From an uncultured Aquimarina sp. (GTDB taxonomy: Bacteria; Bacteroidota; Bacteroidia; Flavobacteriales; Flavobacteriaceae): 64,000 bases of DNA. The notes beneath the pieces are model-generated. The model was given only the letters and a program-made list of their open reading frames with translations, was not told the origin of the DNA and made no database searches. The translations under genes and the position numbers were made by a program. Positions within the stretch are counted from its first letter, which is position 1. Each line of letters starts with the position of its first letter. The stretch is taken from assembly GCA_947498765.1 (NCBI GenBank), contig CANMLG010000024.1, positions 124,001-188,000 of the forward strand. The letters are read 5' to 3'. Below, piece by piece: positions 45,468 to 54,652 of this stretch.

Positions 45468-47414
45468 TTAAAATTTAAGTATTAAACGTATTTGATAATT
45501 TCTATTAGGAGCTGGTCTTCCTACAGTTAATTGATATATTTCGTTATAAATATTATTTGCTAAAAGACCTAGATTATAAGTAGTCTTTTTATAATTGTAT
45601 AAATCATAGTTGATACCTATGTTAGAAACATCATATCCTTTTAGTTTTTGTGAATGATCTCTTGTAACAAAAAGATCATCATTCCACCTAAATTGATAAA
45701 AAACATTCATTTTTTTGTGCCTAAAAACTAGATTAGAAGTTATCGTTTGTAAAGGCACAAAAATGAGCTGCTTTTTTGTTTCTTGATTTTCAGAAACTGT
45801 GTAACTATAATTAGAAGTTAAATTAATAGCATTTTTCTTCCACTTGTATATATAATCTAAATTAGCCTCAAAACCATAGTTATATACTTTTGTAACATTA
45901 ATTGGTGACCATATAGTTGAAGAAATTGGCTCCCATACTATTAAATCTTTTGATTTTATAAAGTATCCTGTAATTCCAAAATCTATTCCTTTATAATTAA
46001 ATCTATTTGAAATTTCGGCCTGGATTGATTTTTCCGATTGAAGTAAACTATTTCCTATTCCTCCAGGTCCATTCCAATATAAATCATTAAAAGTTGGAGT
46101 TCTAAAATTTTTAGAGGCGTTAAATTTCAAACTATAAAAGTTTGTAAAAGCATAATTCACATCTACTGAAAATAAAAAAGGATTATTATTTGTTAATTCC
46201 GTAGTTGCATTAAAGTTTATTACATCCTTATACGTTTCTTCAACACTATTTTTAAATTCTTTAAAAGAAAAATTTTCACTATCATTTATTTCTTGCCTAA
46301 CATTTAAACCATAATGTAAGCGCTTATTTATTTGATGAGAAAATAATAGTGCAACAGAAGCTCTTTTAAACCTTTCCGCATTTATATCACTCCCTTTCCC
46401 TCTAACATCTTCGTACTGGAATATTGATTTTAATTGAATATCATTAGAAAACTTGTAGTTTACATCATATTTAAAAATCAAATTTGAAGACTTACCAAAA
46501 CTAAAATTATCCAGTTCTTCTTTGTTAGGGAAAAATCGATATTTTTCATATAAATAAGCTAAACTTAAAATGGAGGTGAAATTATTTCTGAAATAATTCC
46601 ATTGGATCATACTTCTTGTGTTATTATCCCTGTAAGAATCATCAGATGGAGATAACAAACTTCCTGAAAAATTTCGTTTTCCTATATATGTATTTTGAAA
46701 GAATTTTAATGCATTTGAAGTATTTATAAGGTAACCTAGATTTAAATTTAAATTATAATTTAAAAATTCTCCATTTTCATTTTTCTTTCCTTTTGCTCTT
46801 CTTCCTAAATACTTATGATTATTCTTACTATCAATATAATCAACTCCTAATGATGCATACAATTTATTAGTGCCATAACTTATTTTATAATTTGTAGTAG
46901 TTGTTCTAAAACTTCCAATTGAGGTAATCAAACGTTGTTCTAAATGCTTTTTAAACTTGAACTCCGAATTTAAATGAATACTACCTCCTATTGCTCCACT
47001 ACCATAAGCTACACCACCGCCACCACTTCGGATAGCAATATTGTCGTAATTTCTAACACTTATAGTATTAAAATCAGTTTGTCCATTTAATTGAGAGTTA
47101 ATATTTAACCCATTCCATACTACAGCTGTATGAGAGGCATTTGTCCCTCTAAATGATGCTGTAGAAGTTCCTCCTATTCCATTTTCTTTTAAGAAAATTG
47201 TTGAGTTTAATCGTAATAACTCAGTTAATGAAGGCTGATTTGCTTTTAGTATTGAATCTGATAATATAGTAACCAAATTTCCTTTCGAATAATCACGTAA
47301 TTTTACATCACTTAACCTAACTTCATTTAAATAATGAATAGAATCGCTTTGAGCATTTGACTTTAAGCCATATAAAAACACCCCAACTAAAATGGTTATT
47401 ATAATTTTTCTCAT
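45468..47414 (-). CDS. btuB: TonB-dependent vitamin B12 receptor
   Basis: The 648-aa outer-membrane receptor has a signal peptide (about 1-21), a plug domain (about 30-150: NQPSLTELLRLNSTIFLKENG, STASFRGTNASHTAVVWNGLNINS, RSGGGGVAYGSGAIGGSIHL) and a 22-strand-type barrel ending in NYQIRLILKF. A TonB box-like segment lies after the signal (LNEVRLSDV). The cobalamin riboswitch directly upstream assigns the ligand. It forms an operon with the btuG-like gene. Confidence 0.9.
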   Translation of the reverse strand: MRKIIITILVGVFLYGLKSNAQSDSIHYLNEVRLSDVKLRDYSKGNLVTILSDSILKANQPSLTELLRLNSTIFLKENGIGGTSTASFRGTNASHTAVVWNGLNINSQLNGQTDFNTISVRNYDNIAIRSGGGGVAYGSGAIGGSIHLNSEFKFKKHLEQRLITSIGSFRTTTTNYKISYGTNKLYASLGVDYIDSKNNHKYLGRRAKGKKNENGEFLNYNLNLNLGYLINTSNALKFFQNTYIGKRNFSGSLLSPSDDSYRDNNTRSMIQWNYFRNNFTSILSLAYLYEKYRFFPNKEELDNFSFGKSSNLIFKYDVNYKFSNDIQLKSIFQYEDVRGKGSDINAERFKRASVALLFSHQINKRLHYGLNVRQEINDSENFSFKEFKNSVEETYKDVINFNATTELTNNNPFLFSVDVNYAFTNFYSLKFNASKNFRTPTFNDLYWNGPGGIGNSLLQSEKSIQAEISNRFNYKGIDFGITGYFIKSKDLIVWEPISSTIWSPINVTKVYNYGFEANLDYIYKWKKNAINLTSNYSYTVSENQETKKQLIFVPLQTITSNLVFRHKKMNVFYQFRWNDDLFVTRDHSQKLKGYDVSNIGINYDLYNYKKTTYNLGLLANNIYNEIYQLTVGRPAPNRNYQIRLILKF

Positions 47415-47422
47415 ATTCCTTA

Positions 47423-47441
47423 GACTTTTTACCCGAAAGTC
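47423..47441 (-). promoter_or_regulatory. Hairpin between riboswitch and btuB start
   Basis: On the minus strand GACTTTCGGGTAAAAAGTC folds into a short hairpin that ends 9 nt before the btuB ATG. Its loop could pair with the riboswitch core or control ribosome access, so it is the likely expression platform. Confidence 0.5.
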
Positions 47442-47458
47442 ATCGTTTTATAAACAAA

Positions 47459-47620
47459 AGGCAGGTCTCCTGGCTTATGTATTGTAATTTGTCTTCCCAC
47501 ATAAAAATGCAGTGACTTACTGTAGTAGTAATTACAACCATCCAAAAAATGGACTAAACTTACAGTTGCGGGAACAGCTCAGGCATTTAATAGTATCTAT
47601 TAGCACCTGCTTCCCTTTTA
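47459..47620 (-). ncRNA. Cobalamin riboswitch
   Basis: Read on the minus strand, the element has the full set of conserved blocks in order: AAAAGGGAAGCAGGTG, ATGCCTGAGCTGTTCCCGC followed by AACTGTAAG, GTCACTG, GGGAAGAC, and the B12 box AAGCCAGGAGACCTGCC. It lies about 45 bp upstream of btuB and should reduce expression when adenosylcobalamin or related corrinoids bind. The remaining parts of the 406-bp gap hold its promoter and an AT-rich leader of the divergent hydroxylase gene. Confidence 0.95.
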
Positions 47621-47663
47621 ATTATTAAAACTTGAATAGCTTTAACAAACCTTAAATTCGCTG

Positions 47664-47671
47664 CAAAAGTA
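47664..47671 (-). promoter_or_regulatory. -7 promoter element of the riboswitch-btuB transcript
   Basis: On the minus strand TACTTTTG matches TAnnTTTG exactly and lies about 45 bp upstream of the first conserved riboswitch block, a suitable place for the start of the transcript. Confidence 0.45.
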
Positions 47672-47820
47672 CTCCCAATAATTAGATATAAAAAGATATA
47701 ATCTAAAAACTTTCATTTTGGAAATACTCCACTCAACTCTGATTTTTTAAAGTATGCAACTGATGTTGCCTCAACTATGATTGTAATTCACTAATTTTAT
47801 GTAAAATCAATTAAAAAACA

Positions 47821-48696
47821 ATGCTAAAATTTTTTGATATTATTAGTTCTACAAGTTTAAATACCCTTAACTGGGTTTGGAATTGTATTAGTTTTAATGT
47901 TGCTTGGTATACCAATTACTTTTGGGGATTAATCTTTATTTCATTACTAGTTTGGGGAATTGAAATTTTATTTCCTTGGCGGAAAAACCAATCTATTTTT
48001 AGAAAAGATTTTTGGTTAGATACCTTTTATATGTTTTTTAATTTTTTTGTTTTTTCAATTATAATCAATGGTATTTACAAACTAATTGAAACTGGATTTG
48101 TGAATATGGGAATTCAGATAAACTCATTATCAATTCTTAACATAACTCAATGGCCCATGTGGTCTCAACTACTTGTATTTTTTATTGTACTTGATTTTTT
48201 ACAATGGTTTACACATACACTTTTACATCGCTATCATTTTTTATGGAAATTCCATAAAGTGCATCATAGTGTTAAAGAAATGGGATTTGCCGCGCATTTA
48301 CGTTATCATTGGATGGAAAATATATTATACAAACCTTTAAAAACCTTTGGCGTAATGCTTTTAGGTGGTTTTGAACCAGAGCAAGCTTACATCGTCCATT
48401 TTATAGCTATTGCCATTGGTCATTTTAATCACGCAAACATAAAAATCACATGGGGTCCTTTAAAATACATTCTGAACAATCCAGTAATGCATTTATATCA
48501 TCACGCGTATGAATTACCCAAAGGAACATACGGTGTCAACTTTGGAATTAGCCTTAGTTTATGGGATTTTATTTTTAAAACAAATTACATTCCAGAAGAT
48601 AGTGGCACCATTCAAATAGGCTTTAAAGGAGATGAAAAGTTTCCCAAAAACTTTATCCAACAATCAGTATACGGTTTTTTTAAACTGCGTAAATAA
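47821..48696 (+). CDS. Sterol desaturase/fatty acid hydroxylase family protein
   Basis: The 291-aa membrane enzyme has about five hydrophobic segments and the eight-histidine di-iron pattern: HTLLHRYHFLWKFHKVHHS, GHFNHANI and HLYHHAYELPKGTYGVNFG. It would hydroxylate or desaturate a lipid or carotenoid-like substrate with O2. It is monocistronic and diverges from the btuB operon. The exact substrate cannot be told from the sequence. Confidence 0.88.
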   Translation: MLKFFDIISSTSLNTLNWVWNCISFNVAWYTNYFWGLIFISLLVWGIEILFPWRKNQSIFRKDFWLDTFYMFFNFFVFSIIINGIYKLIETGFVNMGIQINSLSILNITQWPMWSQLLVFFIVLDFLQWFTHTLLHRYHFLWKFHKVHHSVKEMGFAAHLRYHWMENILYKPLKTFGVMLLGGFEPEQAYIVHFIAIAIGHFNHANIKITWGPLKYILNNPVMHLYHHAYELPKGTYGVNFGISLSLWDFIFKTNYIPEDSGTIQIGFKGDEKFPKNFIQQSVYGFFKLRK

Positions 48697-48712
48697 TTTT
48701 TAAAACTGTAAT

Positions 48713-49492
48713 TTATTTAAATAATGCTATCGTATAATCAAACAATTCAGCGCCACCCCATTTTCCATGTCCGGGAATAACAATTTTTACTTTGGGATAT
48801 TCTTGCTTAATTTTCTGAACCGTCGCTGACCATTCATTCGTATTTGCATCACCTAAATAGCCTTTGCCTGCGTCAACACTTTTTAACAAACAGCCCCCAA
48901 AAATGGCATTATCTTCAGGAAAATATCCAATACTATTATCTATAGTATGGCCTTCTCCAAAATACTTAGCATACACTTTTTTATCCCCTATATTTAACAT
49001 CAGGTGATTCTCAAATTCTTTAATTTGTTTTTTTGGTTTTACGTTATTTTCTTTTAACAACGCTACAGTTTTACGTAATGCATACACAGGAATGGTATTC
49101 TTTTCAAACACTTCTATTCCTCCAATACAGTCTTCATGAAAATGAGTTGGTATAACAGCAATCACTTTACTTTTTAACTTTTTTGTAATAAAATTGATTA
49201 ATTCTAATGCACTTTCATTATCCGTTGGTGTGTCAAATAATACGCCCACATTTTCATTAACTACAAACATTCCATTGCAAGCAACTTTCCCATAATTATC
49301 CGTATTTAAAAAAGATACATGTTCATAAATATGATTTGATAGTTTTATAACCTGTAAATTTTCTGTTTCATATACAACAGCTGCTGTTATAGATGCTTCT
49401 TTTGTTACTTCAGAATTTTTATTAGGTATTCGTTTGCATGATACAAGTACTAATTCTGTAAAAAGAGAAACTGTTAGTATTAACTTTAACAT
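48713..49492 (-). CDS. Subclass B1 metallo-beta-lactamase-like lipoprotein
   Basis: The 259-aa protein has a lipobox (LVSC, Cys19) and all B1 zinc ligands in order: His117, His119 and Asp121 in THFHEDCIGG, His182 in GEGHTIDNS, Cys201 in GGCLLKS, and His242 in PGHGKWGG. This is the pattern of chromosomal carbapenemases of Flavobacteriaceae. Odd features are a Glu inside the hydrophobic signal (LFTELVLV) and its position as third gene behind alkB and a flavin reductase, with gaps of under 45 bp. Beta-lactam hydrolysis is likely from the motifs but untested. Confidence 0.85.
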   Translation of the reverse strand: MLKLILTVSLFTELVLVSCKRIPNKNSEVTKEASITAAVVYETENLQVIKLSNHIYEHVSFLNTDNYGKVACNGMFVVNENVGVLFDTPTDNESALELINFITKKLKSKVIAVIPTHFHEDCIGGIEVFEKNTIPVYALRKTVALLKENNVKPKKQIKEFENHLMLNIGDKKVYAKYFGEGHTIDNSIGYFPEDNAIFGGCLLKSVDAGKGYLGDANTNEWSATVQKIKQEYPKVKIVIPGHGKWGGAELFDYTIALFK

Positions 49493-49531
49493 AATATTTT
49501 AAAAAGATTTAAAAACACTAACCATACAAAA

Positions 49532-50065
49532 CTATTTTATATGACTATCAAAAGTACTTATCACATCAACTAATAACGTTTCATATTCGTTATTACTAAT
49601 TCCCTTTTCATTAAAATTAGTATTAAATGATGGTAAGCAAAAATCCTCAACAATAGTTCCACCTAAATGCGGGAAAAACTTTTTGGCAGCTTCTAGCACA
49701 TTAGCACCTCCTCGTTTCCCTGGTGAAGTAGCCATTAAAAGCATAGGTTTATTTTTCCATACTTTTTGATCTATTCGAGAAAGCCAATCTAATATATTTT
49801 TAAATGCAACAGAATAAGAACCATTATGCTCGGCTAATGAAATAATTAATGCATCGGTTTTACTAATTATATGATCAAATTCTAGCGCTTTTTCAGGAAT
49901 ACCATATTCTAATTCATAATCAATTCCATAAATAGGCATTGCAAAATCGTTTAGATCAATTATATCTAATTGAACATTTTCAAGCTTTTTTGCGGCATAA
50001 ATAGCTAGCTTTTTATTAATTGATTTTATGCTATTACTCCCTCCTATTACCAATATTTTTTTCAT
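49532..50065 (-). CDS. NADPH-dependent FMN reductase
   Basis: The 177-aa flavodoxin-like protein begins MKKILVIGGSNSIKSINKKLA, with the phosphate-binding loop GGSNSxxSxN. It also has LIISLAEHNGSYSVAFKNILDWLSRID and the SPGKRGGANVLEAAKKFFPHLGG segment typical of the YieF/azoreductase-like group. It could supply reduced flavin or quinone reduction. It is the middle gene of the alkB cluster (18 bp after alkB), so delivery of electrons in that context is conceivable but inferred. Confidence 0.85.
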   Translation of the reverse strand: MKKILVIGGSNSIKSINKKLAIYAAKKLENVQLDIIDLNDFAMPIYGIDYELEYGIPEKALEFDHIISKTDALIISLAEHNGSYSVAFKNILDWLSRIDQKVWKNKPMLLMATSPGKRGGANVLEAAKKFFPHLGGTIVEDFCLPSFNTNFNEKGISNNEYETLLVDVISTFDSHIK

Positions 50066-50083
50066 ACATCTAATATTAAAAAA

Positions 50084-51118
50084 TTAATTATTCAGCTTTC
50101 TATTCATTACAAAAAACCAAATTGGAGGTACCAAAGCTAATAACATCATACCTGGATAACCTGTTGGCATTTTGGGACTTTCGGGCAATGACTTTAAAAT
50201 TTGATATTTTTTACTTCCATTATAATGATGGTCCGAATGACGAGATAAATTAAATAACAGCGTACGTCCAATAACATGATCCGAATTCCAACTATGACTA
50301 TGTTTTACTTTTTCATAACGTCCACTTTCCATTTTTTTTCGAAGTAAGCCATAATGCTCAATATAGTTAACCGTTTCCAGCAAACCTATGCCAAAAATAG
50401 AAGCCAAAATAAATGCTATTAGCACATGTAATGAAAAAAACAAATAAATAACACCTAATAAAATCAAACTAGTTATGGTGTATATAATCATTCTATTATC
50501 AATAGAAAACCAACTTCTATTTAATCGTTTTAGTCGCAAACACTCTTGTCTCCAAGCTTCTACGTAACTTCTAAAATGAGAGGTAAACCAAAAACTAAAG
50601 ACCCATTGATTTTTTCTGGCCGTGGCTGCATCTTCAGGAGTAGCCACATTTTTATGATGCCCTGCATTATGATAGGGTAAAAAATGAGTATCAAGTGAAC
50701 TTAATAACAATAATTCTCCAATAAATTGTTTTAACCTATTTCTACGATGACCTAGTTCATGCCCCACATTAATACCTAAAACGCCACACATTAATCCCAT
50801 GGCTGTCACTTTACCATAAAAATCTACAGTGCCAAAAGGAACATTTTTAATAATTTCAAAAAAATAAATTAAAAAAGCTATTTGAACAGGTAAGGCTGCA
50901 TATAAAATCAAATCATAAATGAGCTTATTTTTTTCTTTTATTTCTATTTCTTTTACAAGGTTAACTGCATTTGGTTTTAAAAATAACTCAAGTAAAGGTA
51001 CTCCGCCAAAAAACACAAATAAAGGCATAAATGTTTGTATTCCGGAAACGTTAAATGAATAGTATACTGTTACTGGTAACAAATACACTAAAAGATATTT
51101 TAAACTTCTAAAAATCAT
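50084..51118 (-). CDS. alkB: Alkane 1-monooxygenase-like membrane hydroxylase
   Basis: The 344-aa di-iron membrane enzyme has about six helices and the AlkB histidine boxes: HELGHRRN (120-127), HNAGHHKNVATPEDAATA (150 onward), RHSDHHYNG (about 295), plus NYIEHYGLLR. It oxidises the terminal carbon of medium- to long-chain alkanes or related aliphatics using rubredoxin-type electron donors. No rubredoxin gene is adjacent; a flavin reductase and a metallo-beta-lactamase follow on the same strand. Confidence 0.9.
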   Translation of the reverse strand: MIFRSLKYLLVYLLPVTVYYSFNVSGIQTFMPLFVFFGGVPLLELFLKPNAVNLVKEIEIKEKNKLIYDLILYAALPVQIAFLIYFFEIIKNVPFGTVDFYGKVTAMGLMCGVLGINVGHELGHRRNRLKQFIGELLLLSSLDTHFLPYHNAGHHKNVATPEDAATARKNQWVFSFWFTSHFRSYVEAWRQECLRLKRLNRSWFSIDNRMIIYTITSLILLGVIYLFFSLHVLIAFILASIFGIGLLETVNYIEHYGLLRKKMESGRYEKVKHSHSWNSDHVIGRTLLFNLSRHSDHHYNGSKKYQILKSLPESPKMPTGYPGMMLLALVPPIWFFVMNRKLNN

Positions 51119-51194
51119 AGCGCTTTAAATTTACAACTATTTTGTCTTTTTATTCAACAATAAAGTACTTTTGACTCACGCTATAAATTAAGTA

Positions 51195-51797
51195 ATGTCC
51201 TTAAAAATTACCACACAGCACCACCATTTTGTTATTTATAAACCTTATGGGTATTTAAGTCAATTTATAAATAATGGCCCTAAGCAAGGAAAAAAGAAAC
51301 TATTAGGATCTCTTTATAATTTTCCAGATGCGGTAATGGCAGTGGGAAGGTTAGATGAAAAATCTGAAGGTTTACTTTTTATAACCACCGATGGAAAAGT
51401 AAGTAACCTTATAAACAGTAGTCAATTTGAAAAAGAATATTATGCCTTGGTTGATGGTGCTATTAATGAAAATGCGCTGCAAAAAATGAGAAAGGGTGTT
51501 GAAATTGGATTTAATGGTAAAAAGTACCTAACTAAACCATGTAAAGTTACCTTATTGGACACCGAACCAAACTTACCCTTACGAGAAAAAAAAATAAGAG
51601 ATGCCAGGCATGGCCCAGTATCCTGGGTTTCAGTCACGTTAACCGAAGGTAAATTTAGACAAGTAAGAAAAATGACTTCAGCTGTAGGATTCCCTACGCT
51701 AAGATTAGTGCGTGTTCGGGTAGGAAATATTCATATTAATAAAATGAAATCAGGTGATGTAATTCCGTTAAAAACATCTCCTCTTGAAATTATCTAG
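51195..51797 (+). CDS. 23S rRNA pseudouridine synthase (RluE/RsuA class)
   Basis: The 200-aa enzyme lacks an S4 domain and starts with HHFVIYKPYGYLSQF, has the catalytic Asp54 in AVGRLDEKSEGLLFITTDG, then EKEYYALVDG and the C-terminal EGKFRQVRKMTSAVGFPTLRLVRVRVG. The length and motifs fit RluE, which modifies U2457 of 23S rRNA in E. coli; RluF-like specificity cannot be excluded. Confidence 0.85.
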   Translation: MSLKITTQHHHFVIYKPYGYLSQFINNGPKQGKKKLLGSLYNFPDAVMAVGRLDEKSEGLLFITTDGKVSNLINSSQFEKEYYALVDGAINENALQKMRKGVEIGFNGKKYLTKPCKVTLLDTEPNLPLREKKIRDARHGPVSWVSVTLTEGKFRQVRKMTSAVGFPTLRLVRVRVGNIHINKMKSGDVIPLKTSPLEII

Positions 51798-51825
51798 TTT
51801 AAACCCGTATTAGGCACTATAAAAT

Positions 51826-51860
51826 GAATCCACTTAAAAACAAAGTTTCCAAGTGGACTC
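51826..51860. terminator. Hairpin between convergent genes
   Basis: GAATCCACTT (51826-51835) pairs with AAGTGGACTC (51851-51860) with one mismatch. It lies between the pseudouridine synthase and the fasciclin gene, which converge here. Confidence 0.6.
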
Positions 51861-51883
51861 AAACCCCAAAATTATAAAATTAA

Positions 51884-53632
51884 TTAAGGAATTAATACCT
51901 CTGTAATAACATGCACAATACCATTTGACGCTTGAATATTAGCCATTGTAACTTCAACCACACCATTTAGTAATACCTTGCCATCAATCATTTCAATTGT
52001 AATTTCAGCTCCTTGTAATGTTGTTATTGTTCCTCTTTCTAATAAATCAGCAGCAGTAAGTCTACCAGTCACTACATGGTTTAATAACACCTCCCTTAAA
52101 GCATTGACACCAGGCACGGTTTCTAAGGCAGCAAAAGCGTTATTTGTCGGAGCAAATATCGTTAACGGCCCCTGACCTTCTAACTCTTCTAGTAAATTTA
52201 GTGACCGTACTACACTAACAAATGTTGATAAATCAGGGTTAGCAGCAAGACCAATAATTGAAGGTACTAATACCCCTGTAATCACATGAATAATACCATT
52301 TGACGCTTCAACATCAGCAGTTACCACTTCTATAGATCCGTTTAGTAACACCTTGCCATCAACCATTTCAATAGTGACTTCATCACCTTGAACTGTTGTC
52401 ACTATTCCACTTTCTAATAAATCAGCTGCAGCAAATTTACCAGCAGCTACATGATATAATAATACTTCTTTTAAAACATCTCCACTTGGTATAGCATCAA
52501 GTGCTTCAAAAGCATCATTTGTTGGTGCAAATACAGTAAATGGCCCTTCTCCTTGTAATGTTTCGACTAATTCAGCCGCTTGTAAAGCACCAACAAGCGT
52601 GGCAAAACTATCATTAGAAGTAGCTATATCTACAATAGAGGCTAATGGTGTTTCTTGTACTAGTACTTGATCTATAACATGTATAATTCCATTTGAGGCT
52701 ACAATATCAGCCATAATAACTTGAACATTTCCATTTAAAAACACACCATCTTCTCGCTGTTCAATAGTTATTTCTTCTCCTTGTAAAGTTGTTACAGTTC
52801 CTGCCTCAATCAAATCTACCGCAGTTAATTTTCCTTGAGCTACATGATAAGTCAATACTTCAATTAAGGCATCTCCCTCAGGTAAAGCATTCAACTGAGC
52901 AAAAGCGTCATTTGTTGGTGCAAAAACAGTTAAAGGCCCGGGACCATTTAAAGCATCTACCAAACCTGCTTGCGTTACTGCGGCTACCAAAGTAGATAAC
53001 GAAGGCGTTGCTACTGCTAAATCAACAATAGTTGGATCTGGTTCTACTTCATCATTTGGAGTTACTTGCCAAGTACCTTTACTAAATCCTCTTGATGATC
53101 GCAACAAGAATTGTCCTGAGATGGAACCAGATGCTTCGGTTCTACCTACTGCTAATACAATGCCAATACCTTCTATTTTGGTAATTATGTATGTAAAACC
53201 GTCACCCGTAAAGGCTCCCCTTACTCCTGTAGTACTTCCATCGGGTAAAGTAAGTTTTCCTCTAAAAAGACTAAAATTTCTAAATTTTCTTGTTATTCTT
53301 ACATCTACATCACCTGAAAATTCTGTACCTACTAATTCACCTCTTGTAATTTTTGCACTAAAATCCAAACTCAAACTTTCTGGAGTTCCATTTATAACTT
53401 TAGCTTCTTTATCTGAAGTTGAAACACTTTCGCCTTCTAAAAGGTTTTCAGACATTTTTTCAAACTCTTCAATAGTCATAAATTCTGAACTCGGAAGTGT
53501 TTCTGATACTTGTTCTAATTCTTGATTTTGAAGATCCGATTGATTAGCTTCTTTTTCGCAAGAAATAATTCCAATTGCCAAAAAACCAATGAGTAGTGAT
53601 TTTTGAATTCGGGTTAAAATTGATGTTTTCAT
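51884..53632 (-). CDS. Lipoprotein with three fasciclin (FAS1) domains
   Basis: The 582-aa lipoprotein (IISC, Cys25) has an N-terminal module of about 180 residues with beta character (SLDFSAKITRGELVGTEFSGDVDVR, SGSISGQFLLRSSRG), followed by three FAS1 domains (about 205-330, 338-460, 465-582). Each has the signature GPxTVFAPTNDAFxxL and VxASNGIIHVIxxVLVP. FAS1 proteins mediate adhesion to surfaces or glycans. The three domains are similar enough to give obvious DNA-level tandem repeats. A TAnnTTTG-type -7 box lies upstream. Confidence 0.9.
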   Translation of the reverse strand: MKTSILTRIQKSLLIGFLAIGIISCEKEANQSDLQNQELEQVSETLPSSEFMTIEEFEKMSENLLEGESVSTSDKEAKVINGTPESLSLDFSAKITRGELVGTEFSGDVDVRITRKFRNFSLFRGKLTLPDGSTTGVRGAFTGDGFTYIITKIEGIGIVLAVGRTEASGSISGQFLLRSSRGFSKGTWQVTPNDEVEPDPTIVDLAVATPSLSTLVAAVTQAGLVDALNGPGPLTVFAPTNDAFAQLNALPEGDALIEVLTYHVAQGKLTAVDLIEAGTVTTLQGEEITIEQREDGVFLNGNVQVIMADIVASNGIIHVIDQVLVQETPLASIVDIATSNDSFATLVGALQAAELVETLQGEGPFTVFAPTNDAFEALDAIPSGDVLKEVLLYHVAAGKFAAADLLESGIVTTVQGDEVTIEMVDGKVLLNGSIEVVTADVEASNGIIHVITGVLVPSIIGLAANPDLSTFVSVVRSLNLLEELEGQGPLTIFAPTNNAFAALETVPGVNALREVLLNHVVTGRLTAADLLERGTITTLQGAEITIEMIDGKVLLNGVVEVTMANIQASNGIVHVITEVLIP

Positions 53633-53657
53633 AATTTGTGTTTTTTTGATTGCTACA

Positions 53658-53665
53658 CAAATTTA
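53658..53665 (-). promoter_or_regulatory. -7 promoter element of the fasciclin gene
   Basis: TAAATTTG on the minus strand matches TAnnTTTG exactly, 26 bp before the start codon. A -33 partner is not clear. Confidence 0.4.
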
Positions 53666-53797
53666 ACATCTTGTATTATTGTTTAATAAAACTTAACAAA
53701 AATTAAACAAAAGTGCATTTTTCAACTAGTTTCATTCTCAGATTATCGAAATTTTACCATTTATAAATAAAGAAAAAACTTACAAATACAAAAGAGA

Positions 53798-53830
53798 AAA
53801 ACCGCTAAAATATTTAAATTTAGCGGTTTT
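53798..53830. terminator. Terminator of the his operon/BI-1 unit
   Basis: AAAACCGCTAAA (53798-53809) and TTTAGCGGTTTT (53819-53830) make a perfect 12-bp stem. It lies about 70 bp beyond the stop of the BI-1 gene on the minus strand, with U-rich sequence following, and is the first strong terminator after hisF. Confidence 0.8.
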
Positions 53831-53902
53831 GATAAAAAAATAGACTTAAAAGTAATGTTACATCAACAAAATACTTGATATTTTATTAATTTCATAAAAA
53901 AA

Positions 53903-54607
53903 TTAATCATTAGAAAGTATACTTAAAATATACCAAAACAATAACATTAATGAAGCGAACAAACCTAAACTTGCTCCTACATATTGATCTTCGGAATATT
54001 TATGAACCATATTTGAAGTTTGATATAAAATAGAACCTGATGCTAATACCACCATACCTACACTAAACCACAATCCTAAATTAAATCCACCAAAAAACAT
54101 ACCAGCAATAATTAATCCTAGAGCTATAAATCCGCCTATGGTTAATGCTGATCTTAAAAAAGAAAAATCTTTTTTGGTAATAAGTACCACAGCTGATAGC
54201 CCTGTAAAAAGTGACAAAGTCAATACGGCCGCTTGTTGTAAAATATTTTCACCCCCTTCGGCAGCAATCATGGTGGCCATACCTATTAATGGAATAAAAA
54301 TAAAAGCCTCAGCTATTACATACAACAATAAGCCTGCATACTGTTGATTAATATTATGATTGGTATGTACTACTTTTTCTGCATAACTTGTCGCCAACAT
54401 AAAACCACCAAGCATTAGCAGCCATTTCCATCCTTGTGTTAGCGAAAATGCTAAATTTACGATAGCCTCACTCTGAAAAAAAACCCATTCAACAATTACA
54501 AATAATAATACGGCTAAAGCCAAATGAGTATACGTCTTTTTATAAAAAGCTACTTTTCTGTCTTCAGTAAGTGAACTTACTGGTAATGATGATTGAATCT
54601 CTTCCAT
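53903..54607 (-). CDS. Bax inhibitor-1/YccA family membrane protein
   Basis: The 234-aa protein has seven hydrophobic helices and BI-1 features: VAFYKKTYTHLALAVLLFVIVEW, YVIAEAFIFIPLIGM, LTLSLFTGLSAVVLITKKDFSFL, and a conserved Asp pair near the C-terminus. Bacterial members can conduct calcium in a pH-dependent way. It starts 45 bp after hisF without an intervening terminator, so it may be co-transcribed with the his operon. Confidence 0.88.
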   Translation of the reverse strand: MEEIQSSLPVSSLTEDRKVAFYKKTYTHLALAVLLFVIVEWVFFQSEAIVNLAFSLTQGWKWLLMLGGFMLATSYAEKVVHTNHNINQQYAGLLLYVIAEAFIFIPLIGMATMIAAEGGENILQQAAVLTLSLFTGLSAVVLITKKDFSFLRSALTIGGFIALGLIIAGMFFGGFNLGLWFSVGMVVLASGSILYQTSNMVHKYSEDQYVGASLGLFASLMLLFWYILSILSND

Positions 54608-54652
54608 TATTAATTATTTGTTTTTTATAAATATAAACAAAATTCCTACAAA

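Noticed and set aside
51800-51822. Fourth repeat copy as a firm feature
   Set aside because: AAACCCGTATTAGGCACTAT matches the repeat end in about 17 of 20 positions, but nothing else of the element can be seen, so it is mentioned only as a possible decayed end.
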